Part shown: positions 7,465-15,078 of the stretch, in pieces
Layout of the letters: every line of letters starts with the position of its first letter
How positions within the stretch are numbered: the stretch's first letter is position 1
Program-made: the position numbers and the translations under genes
NCBI GenBank assembly: GCA_035906055.1
Contig: JAMIFV010000047.1
Span: 1 to 43,894, forward strand
Source of the DNA: JAMIFV01 sp035906055
GTDB lineage: Bacteria; Pseudomonadota; Alphaproteobacteria; Rickettsiales; JABCZZ01
Reading direction: 5' to 3'
Length of the DNA: 43,894 bases
Notes under the pieces: model-generated
The model's input: the letters and a program-made list of their open reading frames with translations, nothing else
Database searches by the model: none
Told to the model about the DNA's origin: nothing

Positions 7465-8781
7465 ATGAAGATTGTTTGCGTAGGTACGGGTTACGTCGGC
7501 CTGGTTTCGGGAGTTTGTTTCTCGGAATTCGGGTTCACTGTGACGTGTGTAGATAAAGATAAAAGCAAGATCGAAACGCTCAAGAAGGGTAAAACCCCTA
7601 TCTACGAACCCGGCCTTGAAACCCTCATGCGTGCCAATGTGGAAGCAGGCAGGCTGTTCTTCAGCGACGACCTGCATGACGCGCTGGCGGAAGCCGACGT
7701 GGTATTTATCGCGGTGGGCACGCCTACCCGCTATGACGACGGCTATGCCGACCTTACGTATGTTTTCGCGGCGGCGGAAGAAATCGCAAAGAGCGCGCAC
7801 AAGTACGTGCTGGTCGTCACCAAATCCACCGTGCCCGCAGGCACAGGCCGCAAAGTGGAAGAGATCATCCGCAAGGCCAACCCGAAACTGGAATTCGACG
7901 TAGCATCCAACCCTGAGTTCCTGCGCGAAGGCTCCGCCATTGAAGATTTCATGCGCCCCGACCGTGTTGTAGTGGGCGTAAACAGCAAGCGCGCGGAAGA
8001 AGTGATCTCCGACCTTTACCGCCCGCTCAAGCTGGTGGGCACCCCTGTTTTATTCACCTCCATCGAATCCGCGGAGCTTATCAAATACGCCGCCAACAGC
8101 TTCCTCGCCACCAAGATCGCCTTCATCAACGAGATGAGCGACCTGTGCGAAAAGACCGGCGCGAGTATCATCGACGTGGCGCACGGCATGGGGCTTGATA
8201 GCCGCATTGGCCGTAAATACCTTGAAGCAGGCCCCGGTTATGGCGGCTCCTGCTTCCCCAAGGACACGATGGCGCTGGTAAAAATTGCCGAATACGCAGG
8301 CGCACGCGTGCGTGTGGTGGAGTCGGTGGTAATGAGCAACGACCTGCGCAAATACAAGATGGCGGAAAAAATTCTCCATGCCTGCGGTGGCGCTATCCAC
8401 GGCAAGAGCATCGCCATACTCGGCCTTACCTTCAAGCCCGGCACGGACGACATGCGCGAGAGCCCCAGCCTTGTCATCATTCCCGAACTGCTGCGTGAGC
8501 ATGCAAAGATCCGCGTCTATGATCCCCAGGGCATGAATGAAGCCAAAAAGCTGCTTGGCGATGAAGGCATCACCTGGTGCAACGAAACATATGATACCCT
8601 AAAAGACGCCGATGCGGTCGTGCTGCTCACGGAATGGAACGAATTCCTGCGCCTGGACCTTGCCAAGGTGAAGGCTTCGCTGGCCACGCCGCTGGTGATC
8701 GACCTGCGCAATATCTACAAGCGCGAAGAGATGCAGAAGGCAGGGCTGCGCTACGTTTCCATCGGCAGGCAGGAAGTGTAG
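7465..8781 (+). CDS. ugd: UDP-glucose 6-dehydrogenase
   Basis: Oxidises UDP-glucose twice with NAD+ to UDP-glucuronate, a precursor of acidic polysaccharides and modified lipid A. The 438 residues are the usual length. The N-terminal Rossmann motif is VGTGYVGLVSGVCFSEFG (about 6-23). The catalytic cysteine lies in GPGYGGSCFPKDT (about 253-265), and the C-terminal UDP-binding domain has LGLTFKPGTDDMRESPS (about 320-336). The GAGG ribosome binding site is inside the upstream repeat's right arm, so translation may depend on whether that long hairpin forms. A strong terminator follows. Confidence 0.97.
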   Translation: MKIVCVGTGYVGLVSGVCFSEFGFTVTCVDKDKSKIETLKKGKTPIYEPGLETLMRANVEAGRLFFSDDLHDALAEADVVFIAVGTPTRYDDGYADLTYVFAAAEEIAKSAHKYVLVVTKSTVPAGTGRKVEEIIRKANPKLEFDVASNPEFLREGSAIEDFMRPDRVVVGVNSKRAEEVISDLYRPLKLVGTPVLFTSIESAELIKYAANSFLATKIAFINEMSDLCEKTGASIIDVAHGMGLDSRIGRKYLEAGPGYGGSCFPKDTMALVKIAEYAGARVRVVESVVMSNDLRKYKMAEKILHACGGAIHGKSIAILGLTFKPGTDDMRESPSLVIIPELLREHAKIRVYDPQGMNEAKKLLGDEGITWCNETYDTLKDADAVVLLTEWNEFLRLDLAKVKASLATPLVIDLRNIYKREEMQKAGLRYVSIGRQEV

Positions 8782-8792
8782 GCAACAAAAAA

Positions 8793-8819
8793 GCCGGATG
8801 AAAGATCATCCGGCTTTTT
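8793..8819. terminator. Bidirectional rho-independent terminator (ugd / phasin)
   Basis: Perfect 9-bp stem GCCGGATGA (8793-8801) with TCATCCGGC (8806-8814), loop AAGA, followed by TTTTT and preceded by AAAAAA. It terminates ugd on the plus strand and could act on the minus strand for the convergent phasin gene. Confidence 0.9.
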
Positions 8820-8825
8820 CTTTTT

Positions 8826-8920
8826 CGTCATGGCCTGAGTTTGTAAAGCAAACTCTAGGGCCATCCATAGAAAAATGTAGATTCCCCTAGAATTCGCAAA
8901 CGCGAATTCAGGGAATGACG
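8826..8920. repeat. Family D palindromic repeat, copy 2
   Basis: A 95-bp element in the convergent gap, starting CGTCATGGCC and ending CAGGGAATGACG directly against the phasin stop codon. It holds two internal hairpins, GAGTTTG/CAAACTC and GAATTCGC-AAAC-GCGAATTC, the latter extended by ATTCCC/GGGAAT. The ends match those of copy 1 at 3122. Confidence 0.65.
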
Positions 8921-9553
8921 TTATGCGGCCATGGACTTGCTTAAACGCTCCGTGGCTTCAGCTACGCGCTCGCTGATCGGTTCGCTGGCTTCGGTCACCA
9001 TCTGGAAGCACATTTCAGCCAGGCGCGCCATCTGGGAGAAACCGCTTTCCATGTTCATGCTCATCCAGCGGCTCTGCACGTCCATCATATCGTTTATGTT
9101 GCGGCATTCGCAGGCTTCCTTGCAAAGCTCGATGTTGTCAATGAAGCAGTTATTGGCGGAAGACACCACTTCAGCGCTGATGGTCTTGGAGATGTCCGCA
9201 GTGATATGGCACGCCTCGATAGCGGCATCGGCGTTTTCACGGAACATCGTGACCATATCGTTCATGGTACGGGTCATCGCGTCTACCACACGTGACATAT
9301 TCTCGGTGCTTTCACGGCCAATGGCGAATGCCTTGTCGTGCGCCTTGCTGGCCTCGTCGGAACCGTTAGCAAAGAACTCCTTCACCGTGTCGGCACCCAT
9401 CTTCACGAAGGACTCCGCCGAACTGCGGGTGGACTCAACGGCGGAAAGCGCAGCCGCGGCAACCTTGCCGGCAGGCTGTGCGGTAAATTTGGGGGTGCTG
9501 GAAGCGGACGGTTTGGACGCGCTGGCGGCAGGTTTTTTCTGTGCGGTTGCCAT
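8921..9553 (-). CDS. Phasin family protein
   Basis: A small helical protein that coats polyhydroxyalkanoate storage granules. The 210-residue product has a Lys/Ala/Ser/Pro-rich N-terminal tail (about 1-30), then a long amphipathic helical region (about 35-205) with no membrane segment. The stretch with VESTRSSAESFVKMGADTVKEFF and ENMSRVVDAMTRTMNDMVTMF is typical of the Phasin_2 family. The start has AGGAG about 9 bases upstream of ATG 9553. No PHA synthase or depolymerase gene lies in the window, so the storage role is inferred from the family. It is transcribed alone, convergent with ugd. Confidence 0.85.
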   Translation of the reverse strand: MATAQKKPAASASKPSASSTPKFTAQPAGKVAAAALSAVESTRSSAESFVKMGADTVKEFFANGSDEASKAHDKAFAIGRESTENMSRVVDAMTRTMNDMVTMFRENADAAIEACHITADISKTISAEVVSSANNCFIDNIELCKEACECRNINDMMDVQSRWMSMNMESGFSQMARLAEMCFQMVTEASEPISERVAEATERLSKSMAA

Positions 9554-9589
9554 AAATAAACTCTCCTGTAATATAGTGGATTAGAAGTT

Positions 9590-9618
9590 ACACGCTGTAT
9601 GCGTGTTTTATTTTTTTT
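9590..9618 (+). terminator. Terminator-like hairpin on the strand opposite the phasin leader
   Basis: ACACGC (9590-9595), loop TGTAT, GCGTGT (9601-9606), then TTTATTTTTTTTAT. It reads as a plus-strand terminator, yet no plus-strand gene precedes it: it lies just upstream of the minus-strand phasin gene. It could end an antisense RNA, or be a chance feature of an AT-rich leader. Confidence 0.35.
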
Positions 9619-9780
9619 ATGAAGGCGTGGTTACGCTGCAACGCATCATGCATATATCACTCAGCATAACCAAGCTCGTATATTGCGATGCAGCATCAGG
9701 TATAAAATCATACCGTCGCAATGTCAATAGCCGTGAGTATGCTAATATGATACGCAATACCCTGATGTGTGGTGAAATTT

Positions 9781-10605
9781 ATGCCTGAATTACCTGAAGT
9801 GGAAACCGTGTGCCGCGGCCTTGCGGCCAGCATCACCGGAAAAAAAGTTGCGCGCGTATTGGTACGCAATGCCGCCCTGCGCGCGCCCGTGGCAAAAGAT
9901 TTTGCTGCCAGCATTCAGGGCGCAACATTTTGCAACGTTACGCGCCGGGCAAAATATGCACTCGTGGAATGCAGTAACAAGATGACGCTTATCATCCATC
10001 TGGGCATGAGCGGGAGTGTCGTCATCCATACGCGCGCGCCGGAAGTGTTCCAGAAGCACGACCACGTAGTGCTGTATCTCTCGGACGGCTCCGCCGCAAT
10101 CTATAACGACCCGCGGCGCTTTGGCCTCATGCTGTCATCTCCCACGCATGCATTGCCGCAGCATGCCCTGTTCTCGCATCTGGGGCCTGAACCCCTTTCC
10201 AGCGAATGGAGTGCGGACGACCTTTTCGCATCGCTGCAAGGAAAGAAGGCCGCTGTTAAAACCGTCATCATGGACCAGCAGGCGGTGGTGGGCGTGGGTA
10301 ATATCTATGCGAGCGAGGCATTGTTCGAAGCAGGCATCCACCCTGCCCGCCCGGCGGCAAACATCACGAAGGCGGAAGCCGCAAAACTGCATGAAGCCAT
10401 ACGCAATGTGCTGCAGGCGGCTATCGAATCGGGCGGATCAACGCTGCGGGACTATGTGCGGTCTTCCGGGGAAGCCGGGTATTTTCAGCATCATTTTCGT
10501 GTTTACGGCAAGGAAAACGAAGCGTGCGAGGTATGCGGCAACGCCATTTCCAGCATCCGGCAGGCCGGGCGGAGCAGCTTTTTTTGCCAGCCCTGCCAAA
10601 AATGA
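9781..10605 (+). CDS. mutM: Formamidopyrimidine-DNA glycosylase (Fpg)
   Basis: Base-excision repair enzyme that removes 8-oxoguanine and formamidopyrimidines and cuts the abasic site. The mature N terminus PELPEVETVCRGL, with catalytic Pro and Glu, fixes the start at ATG 9781; the in-frame GTG 12 bases upstream is not used. The helix-two-turn-helix part has DQQAVVGVGNIYASEALFEAGIHP. The C-terminal zinc finger has four cysteines as C-x2-C-(n)-C-x2-C (about residues 248-272), ending FCQPCQK. The gene is followed by rpsT and dnaA, an order common in alphaproteobacteria. Confidence 0.96.
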   Translation: MPELPEVETVCRGLAASITGKKVARVLVRNAALRAPVAKDFAASIQGATFCNVTRRAKYALVECSNKMTLIIHLGMSGSVVIHTRAPEVFQKHDHVVLYLSDGSAAIYNDPRRFGLMLSSPTHALPQHALFSHLGPEPLSSEWSADDLFASLQGKKAAVKTVIMDQQAVVGVGNIYASEALFEAGIHPARPAANITKAEAAKLHEAIRNVLQAAIESGGSTLRDYVRSSGEAGYFQHHFRVYGKENEACEVCGNAISSIRQAGRSSFFCQPCQK

Positions 10606-10899
10606 ACGCCACCGCAGGATTACGGCTGCATACAGGATAGTCTGTTTATAAAACCCAAGGAAAATTAACCCTCCCAGCGCCACGCCATATACGCACGTTC
10701 AATAAAGGCAATAATATCAATACATAACAAATGGATATAAAATCATAAAAATCGTAAGCATTTTATCAGATTCCCCCTTGACGCTACCGCACCATGTGGC
10801 TAGATTGGCAATCCTTCGACTCGCGGCCACCTTCCACCCCTGTGGATAAGTATCCAGAGTCACCTGTTAAATAAACAAAACACACTTGTGGGCATCTAG
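10606..10899. other. Intergenic region mutM-rpsT: AT-rich stretch and DnaA-box-like site
   Basis: This 294-bp gap contains no supported gene. An AT-rich stretch (about 10700-10770) is followed by a promoter (10778-10806). The sequence TGTGGATAA (10841-10849) is the reverse complement of the consensus DnaA box TTATCCACA. The site would lie in the rpsT leader, about 480 bp before dnaA. Confidence 0.5.
10778..10806 (+). promoter_or_regulatory. Predicted sigma70-type promoter of rpsT
   Basis: TTGACG (10778-10783), a 17-base spacer, then TAGATT (10801-10806). Both boxes match five or four of six consensus bases. The predicted transcript starts near 10813, giving an 87-base leader that contains the DnaA-box-like site. 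Confidence 0.6.
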
Positions 10900-11169
10900 A
10901 TGGCACAGCATATCTCTGCAGAAAAACGTCACCGCCAGACCGTTAGGCGAACCATTGTTAACCGTGCACGTGAAGGGCAGATCCGTACTGCCGTGAAATC
11001 TGTAGAAGCAGCGATCCTCTCCGGCGATAAGGCGAAAGCCCAGGCCGAGCTGAAAGTTGCCCAGCCCATCATCATGAGTGGCGTAAGCAAGGGTGTTCTC
11101 AAGCTTGCTACCGCGTCCCGCAAGATGAGCAGGCTTTCCGCCCGCGTTAAAGCCCTTAAAGCCAGCTAA
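10900..11169 (+). CDS. rpsT: 30S ribosomal protein S20
   Basis: Small-subunit ribosomal protein that binds the 5' domain and helix 44 of 16S rRNA. The 89-residue, Lys/Arg/Ala-rich, all-helical sequence has the conserved HISAEKRHRQTVRRTIVNRAR N-terminal part and ends KMSRLSARVKALKAS. The length is normal. It sits between mutM and dnaA, as in many alphaproteobacteria, and has its own predicted promoter at 10778. Confidence 0.96.
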   Translation: MAQHISAEKRHRQTVRRTIVNRAREGQIRTAVKSVEAAILSGDKAKAQAELKVAQPIIMSGVSKGVLKLATASRKMSRLSARVKALKAS

Positions 11170-11239
11170 ATTCTGTAAGCAGTCAGTACACGACTTGTAA
11201 TGTGGTCATTTCCGCAGAAGGTAGTCTATTGCCTTCCAA

Positions 11240-11257
11240 GCAGCCAACATAGGCTGC
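11240..11257. other. Small hairpin in the dnaA leader
   Basis: GCAGCC-AACATA-GGCTGC forms a 6-bp perfect stem in the 160-bp rpsT-dnaA gap. No T-run follows, so it is not a clear terminator. It could attenuate read-through or protect the rpsT 3' end. I see no DnaA box in this gap. Confidence 0.3.
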
Positions 11258-11329
11258 GCTAGCCAAGAAACAGAATAATAAAAAACTGGGGGCCAGAATG
11301 TACAACGAATCAGCGACGCAGAGGCAAGT

Positions 11330-12811
11330 ATGAGTGTTGCCGCTGTTGCACCATCAGTACCTGCACACGAATCACAGACCGATCACAGCGCCATATGGGA
11401 GCGCGTCAAAGCCAGGCTCAAGGCCTCTTATGGCGAGGCCACGTTCAAAAGCTGGCTGGGATCGATGCAGTTCCACGCCTGCGACGCAAGGCAGCTTTAC
11501 ATCTATGTGCCCACGCGCTTCATCCGCGACTGGATCGCCTCGCATTATATTGACGACATCGCCCGCTTCTGGAAAATGGACGACGCCACCCTGCTCACCG
11601 TGAACGTCACCGTGCGCCCGGCGCAGCCGCTGCCGCAAATGCAGCAGGCTGACATGCCCACACTGGTAAAATCGTCCGCTGCCCTTGCCCCCGTGGTCGC
11701 GTTCAGCGGCGAAAGCAAAACGCAGAGCGCGCTTGCTGCCGTTACCGGCACGGCTCCCATTGCCATTGAATCCGAGTATATCGGAGCGGCACTCGACACG
11801 CGCTTCACGTTTGAGAATTTCGTAGTGGGAAAACCCAATGAACTCGCACACGCCGCTTCACGCCGCGTGGCCGAAACACCTACCGCCATGCAGGGCTGCA
11901 ATCCGCTGTTCCTTTATGGCGGCGTCGGCCTTGGCAAAACGCATCTCATGCACGCGATCGCGTGGCATATCCGCCGCACGAATCCTTCACGCAAGGTGAT
12001 GTATCTCTCCGCGGAAAAATTCATGTACCAGTTTATCCGCGCGCTGCGCTCCAAGGACGCGATGACGTTCAAGGAGCAGTTCCGCTCCGTGGATGTGCTC
12101 ATGATCGACGACGTGCAGTTCATCAGCGGCAAGGACTCCACGCAGGAAGAGTTCTTCCACACGTTCAACGCGCTCATCGACCAGAACAAGCAGCTCATTA
12201 TCTCCGGCGACCGCTCGCCTTCCGACCTCGAAGGCATTGAGGAACGCGTGCGCTCGCGCCTTGGCTGGGGCCTCGTGGCAGACATTCACGCCACTACCTA
12301 TGAGCTGCGCCTTGGCATCCTGCAGTCCAAAGTGGAAAAGATCCCCGGCACGCCGGTTCCGCTGAAGGTCATCGAGTTCCTCGCGCACAAGATAACCTCC
12401 AACGTGCGTGAACTTGAAGGCGCGCTCAACCGCGTGATCGCGCATGCCTCCCTCATCGGCCAGCCGGTGACGCTGGAGACGGTGCAGGAACTGCTGCACG
12501 ACCTGCTGCGCGCCAACGACCGCCGCATCAGCGTGGAAGATATCCAGAAGCAGGTGGCGGCTCACTACAACATCAAGCTCACCGAGATGCACTCCGCCCG
12601 CCGTTCGCGCGCCGTGGCACGCCCGCGCCAGGTGGCCATGTACCTGTGCAAGAAGCTCACCAGCAAAAGCCTGCCTGAGATCGGGCGTCGCTTTGGCGGC
12701 AAAGACCACACCACCGTGATGCATGCGGTGAAGAAAGTGGAAGAGCTGTGCAAGATGGACCATGAATTCGCGCAGGACGTTGACCTGCTCACGCGGATGC
12801 TGCAGAGCTGA
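11330..12811 (+). CDS. dnaA: Chromosomal replication initiator DnaA
   Basis: AAA+ ATPase that binds origin DnaA boxes and melts the adjacent DNA. The 493-residue product shows domain I (IWERVKARLKASYGEATFKSWLGSM, about 23-47), a variable linker, the AAA+ domain with Walker A GGVGLGKT (about 196-203) and Walker B VLMIDDVQF (about 258-266), and the C-terminal DNA-binding domain with RFGGKDHTTVMHAVKKVEEL. The GAGG ribosome binding site lies 6 bases before ATG 11330. The stop is followed after 2 bp by lnt, so both are probably co-transcribed. The gene's position suggests proximity to the chromosomal origin, although in many alphaproteobacteria the origin is not next to dnaA. Confidence 0.98.
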   Translation: MSVAAVAPSVPAHESQTDHSAIWERVKARLKASYGEATFKSWLGSMQFHACDARQLYIYVPTRFIRDWIASHYIDDIARFWKMDDATLLTVNVTVRPAQPLPQMQQADMPTLVKSSAALAPVVAFSGESKTQSALAAVTGTAPIAIESEYIGAALDTRFTFENFVVGKPNELAHAASRRVAETPTAMQGCNPLFLYGGVGLGKTHLMHAIAWHIRRTNPSRKVMYLSAEKFMYQFIRALRSKDAMTFKEQFRSVDVLMIDDVQFISGKDSTQEEFFHTFNALIDQNKQLIISGDRSPSDLEGIEERVRSRLGWGLVADIHATTYELRLGILQSKVEKIPGTPVPLKVIEFLAHKITSNVRELEGALNRVIAHASLIGQPVTLETVQELLHDLLRANDRRISVEDIQKQVAAHYNIKLTEMHSARRSRAVARPRQVAMYLCKKLTSKSLPEIGRRFGGKDHTTVMHAVKKVEELCKMDHEFAQDVDLLTRMLQS

Positions 12812-12813
12812 TT

Positions 12814-14370
12814 ATGTCAGAACTTCTTGCGTGTACAGGCTGGCGCAGGCGGTTTCTTGCGATGCTGCTGGGCGCACTCGCAACGGCGGCGCTGGCTCCT
12901 GTGTTTATACTCCCCCTGCTCATCCCCGCATTCAGCGGCCTGTTCCTTCTTGTGAGCAATGCCAGCACCAGACGTCAGGCGTTCTGGGACGGCTGGTGGT
13001 GGGGGCTGGGGCATTTCGCCACCGGGCTTTACTGGATATGCATTTCACTTTACGTGCAACCGGAAAAATTCGCGTGGCTCACGCCCTTCGCGCTGTTCGG
13101 CCTGCCTTCGGTGCTTGCTGTTTACACAGGGTTGGTCACGCTGGCGTTTTCTCTGCTGATACGGGGAAAGAGGCGCGAGACAGCGGAACATATTTCCCCT
13201 CGCCTTCTCGCCTTCTCGCCCTTCGTCTTTGCCTCGCTCTGGATCATCGCCGAATATGCGCGCGCGCACCTGTTCACCGGCTTCCCGTGGAACCTTACCG
13301 GCTACGCATGGAACATAAGCGATATCACGCTGCAGATGGCATCCGTCTGGGGCATTTATGGCCAGAGCTGGCTTGCCGTGCTGCTGGCGACGCTGCCCGC
13401 ATTGTTTATTGCCGCGCGTGAAAGCGCCGCCAGATACAGCATCGCAGGCATACTTATAGCAGTGGCCTTCGCCGAATTCGGCATCATGCGGCTGGACAGC
13501 AATCCCACCGAATACACCTTCACCAAGCTGCGCATTGTACAGGCCAACATCCCGCAATCGCTCAAGTTCAGTGAAGAGACGGCGATGGAAGGCCTGCGCA
13601 AGCATATCCTGCTCATGCACAGCGAAGGGATCGATCAGGCCAATATCGTCATCTGGCCGGAAACGGCAGTGCCGCTCTATATGCAGGCAGGCTCCGGCCT
13701 TGCAAGGGACATAGGCAGCATGCTTGCAGGCAACACGCAGCTGGTCACCGGGGGCATGCGCGCAGAAGGCACAGTGAAGAACTGGAAAGCATGGAACAGC
13801 GCTTTCGTTATCAGGCCGGACGGCAGCATCGCCGCGCAGTATGACAAGCATCACCTTGTACCGTTCGGGGAATATATTCCGTTGCGCAACGTGGCGCCTT
13901 TTATTGTCGAGAACATTGCCGGTGGTATGGGTGACTTCCAGACCGGGCCCGGCCCCTCCACGCTTGCCCTCGAAGGCCTGCCCGCATTCAGCCCGCTTAT
14001 CTGTTACGAGGCGATCTTCCCCGGCTACGCGACGGACGGCACACGCAAGGCACAGTGGCTGGTGAACATCACGAACGATGCGTGGTTCGGCGCCAGTTCG
14101 GGCCCTTACCAGCATCTGGAAATGGCGCGTACGCGCGCCGTGGAACAGGGGCTGCCGCTGGCACGCGCCGCCAACACAGGCATATCCGCAATCTATGATG
14201 CCTATGGCCGCCAGTTGCACCGGTTGGGACTGCTGCAGGAAGGTATTATTGATGCGTCTTTACCGAAAATAGCACCAGAAACAATCTATAGTAGATACGG
14301 GGATTTTTTCATTCTACTAATAGCGTTATCAAGTATTTTTTTCGCATTTTTCTTTCGCCGTAAAGGCTGA
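12814..14370 (+). CDS. lnt: Apolipoprotein N-acyltransferase
   Basis: Inner-membrane enzyme that adds the third acyl chain to the N-terminal cysteine of lipoproteins (such as the Pal protein encoded here). The 518-residue protein has about six membrane helices (1-215), a periplasmic nitrilase-like domain (about 225-490) and a final membrane helix (about 495-513). The catalytic triad is visible: Glu in IWPETAVPLY (about 282), Lys in YDKHHLVPFGEYIP (about 345) and Cys in PLICYEAIFPGY (about 396). It starts 2 bp after dnaA. In alphaproteobacteria lnt is commonly followed by an XRE regulator and metK, as here. Confidence 0.96.
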   Translation: MSELLACTGWRRRFLAMLLGALATAALAPVFILPLLIPAFSGLFLLVSNASTRRQAFWDGWWWGLGHFATGLYWICISLYVQPEKFAWLTPFALFGLPSVLAVYTGLVTLAFSLLIRGKRRETAEHISPRLLAFSPFVFASLWIIAEYARAHLFTGFPWNLTGYAWNISDITLQMASVWGIYGQSWLAVLLATLPALFIAARESAARYSIAGILIAVAFAEFGIMRLDSNPTEYTFTKLRIVQANIPQSLKFSEETAMEGLRKHILLMHSEGIDQANIVIWPETAVPLYMQAGSGLARDIGSMLAGNTQLVTGGMRAEGTVKNWKAWNSAFVIRPDGSIAAQYDKHHLVPFGEYIPLRNVAPFIVENIAGGMGDFQTGPGPSTLALEGLPAFSPLICYEAIFPGYATDGTRKAQWLVNITNDAWFGASSGPYQHLEMARTRAVEQGLPLARAANTGISAIYDAYGRQLHRLGLLQEGIIDASLPKIAPETIYSRYGDFFILLIALSSIFFAFFFRRKG

Positions 14371-14476
14371 GCGCATTATAAAAGTATTGCTTACTCCTAT
14401 AATGCACTATACCAAATTGGAACAAATCAAGAACAATAAGTAAAACACGTTCCAGTCAGGAATACTGAAAGTAATT

Positions 14477-14884
14477 ATGCCTCATCCAACCGATATCCAT
14501 GTAGGAAAACGTCTCAGATTGCGACGTACGATTTTAGGACTCAGCCAGGACGCCATAGGCACCGCAATCGGCGTGACGTTTCAACAAATCCAGAAATACG
14601 AACGCGGCATTAACCGCATCGGTTCCAGCCGCCTGCACGATTTCTCACGCATTCTCAACGTGCCTGTTTCCTATTTCTTCGACGAAATGGAAAAGCCCGC
14701 AAACGCTTCGGCACAGGCCGCAGGTGTCGCGGAAGATGCAGCCCCCGCTTTCGAACATGAAAAAATGTCCAGCCGCGAAACGCTGGAACTCATGCGCGCC
14801 TATTACCGTATTTCCGATCCGCGCGTGCGCAAGAAAGTGTTCGACCTCATCAAGTCCCTCGCGGACGACAAGCCGATAGAATAA
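14477..14884 (+). CDS. XRE-family transcriptional regulator (lnt-metK linked type)
   Basis: A 135-residue DNA-binding protein. Residues about 10-65 form a Cro/C1-type helix-turn-helix (GKRLRLRRTILGLSQDAIGTAIGVTFQQIQKYERGINRI), and the C-terminal half is a helical segment (SRETLELMRAYYRISDPRVRKKVFDLIKSLAD) shared by alphaproteobacterial regulators at this locus. The equivalent gene in rhizobia has been called phrR/praR and linked to acid or quorum responses. I infer homology by position and sequence type but not function. A 106-bp leader separates it from lnt and a 194-bp leader from metK. Confidence 0.88.
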   Translation: MPHPTDIHVGKRLRLRRTILGLSQDAIGTAIGVTFQQIQKYERGINRIGSSRLHDFSRILNVPVSYFFDEMEKPANASAQAAGVAEDAAPAFEHEKMSSRETLELMRAYYRISDPRVRKKVFDLIKSLADDKPIE

Positions 14885-15078
14885 GCTTGCCACTTAGCGG
14901 GAATTACACTAGCTTCACCGCCGAAGTCGTGGGGATTTGAAACACTTGCCGCCACGAAGGAGCCATTCCTTAAAAAGACAGGCTCCTTCAAAAAGGTCTA
15001 AGTGAATGTACAGGGGCGCTCTCCTTACATCGCAAACTCCAGGACACTTAATGTTTATTGTTTTTAGGAGCTTGTACA
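14885..15078 (+). promoter_or_regulatory. Structured metK leader (unidentified)
   Basis: Two stem-loops lie in tandem: TCGTGG (14927-14932) with CCACGA (14952-14957), and a 9-bp perfect stem GAAGGAGCC (14956-14964) with GGCTCCTTC (14981-14989). The two share bases 14956-14957, so they compete slightly. The RBS AGGAG (15066-15070) precedes GTG 15079. Alphaproteobacterial metK genes can carry SAM-responsive leaders, but I could not match this one to the SAM-II or SAM/SAH consensus from memory. Confidence 0.4.

Noticed and set aside
12762..13421. A 219-codon plus-strand frame across the dnaA-lnt junction
   Set aside because: It overlaps the ends of two certain genes in a different frame and has no coherent motif.
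13045..14220. A 391-codon open frame antisense to lnt
   Set aside because: Lnt has all catalytic residues in the opposite strand; the antisense product is Arg/His/Cys-rich with no domain.
14885..15078. Calling the metK leader a SAM-II or SAM/SAH riboswitch
   Set aside because: Only stems are visible; I could not match the conserved nucleotides of either class, so it is left as an unidentified leader.
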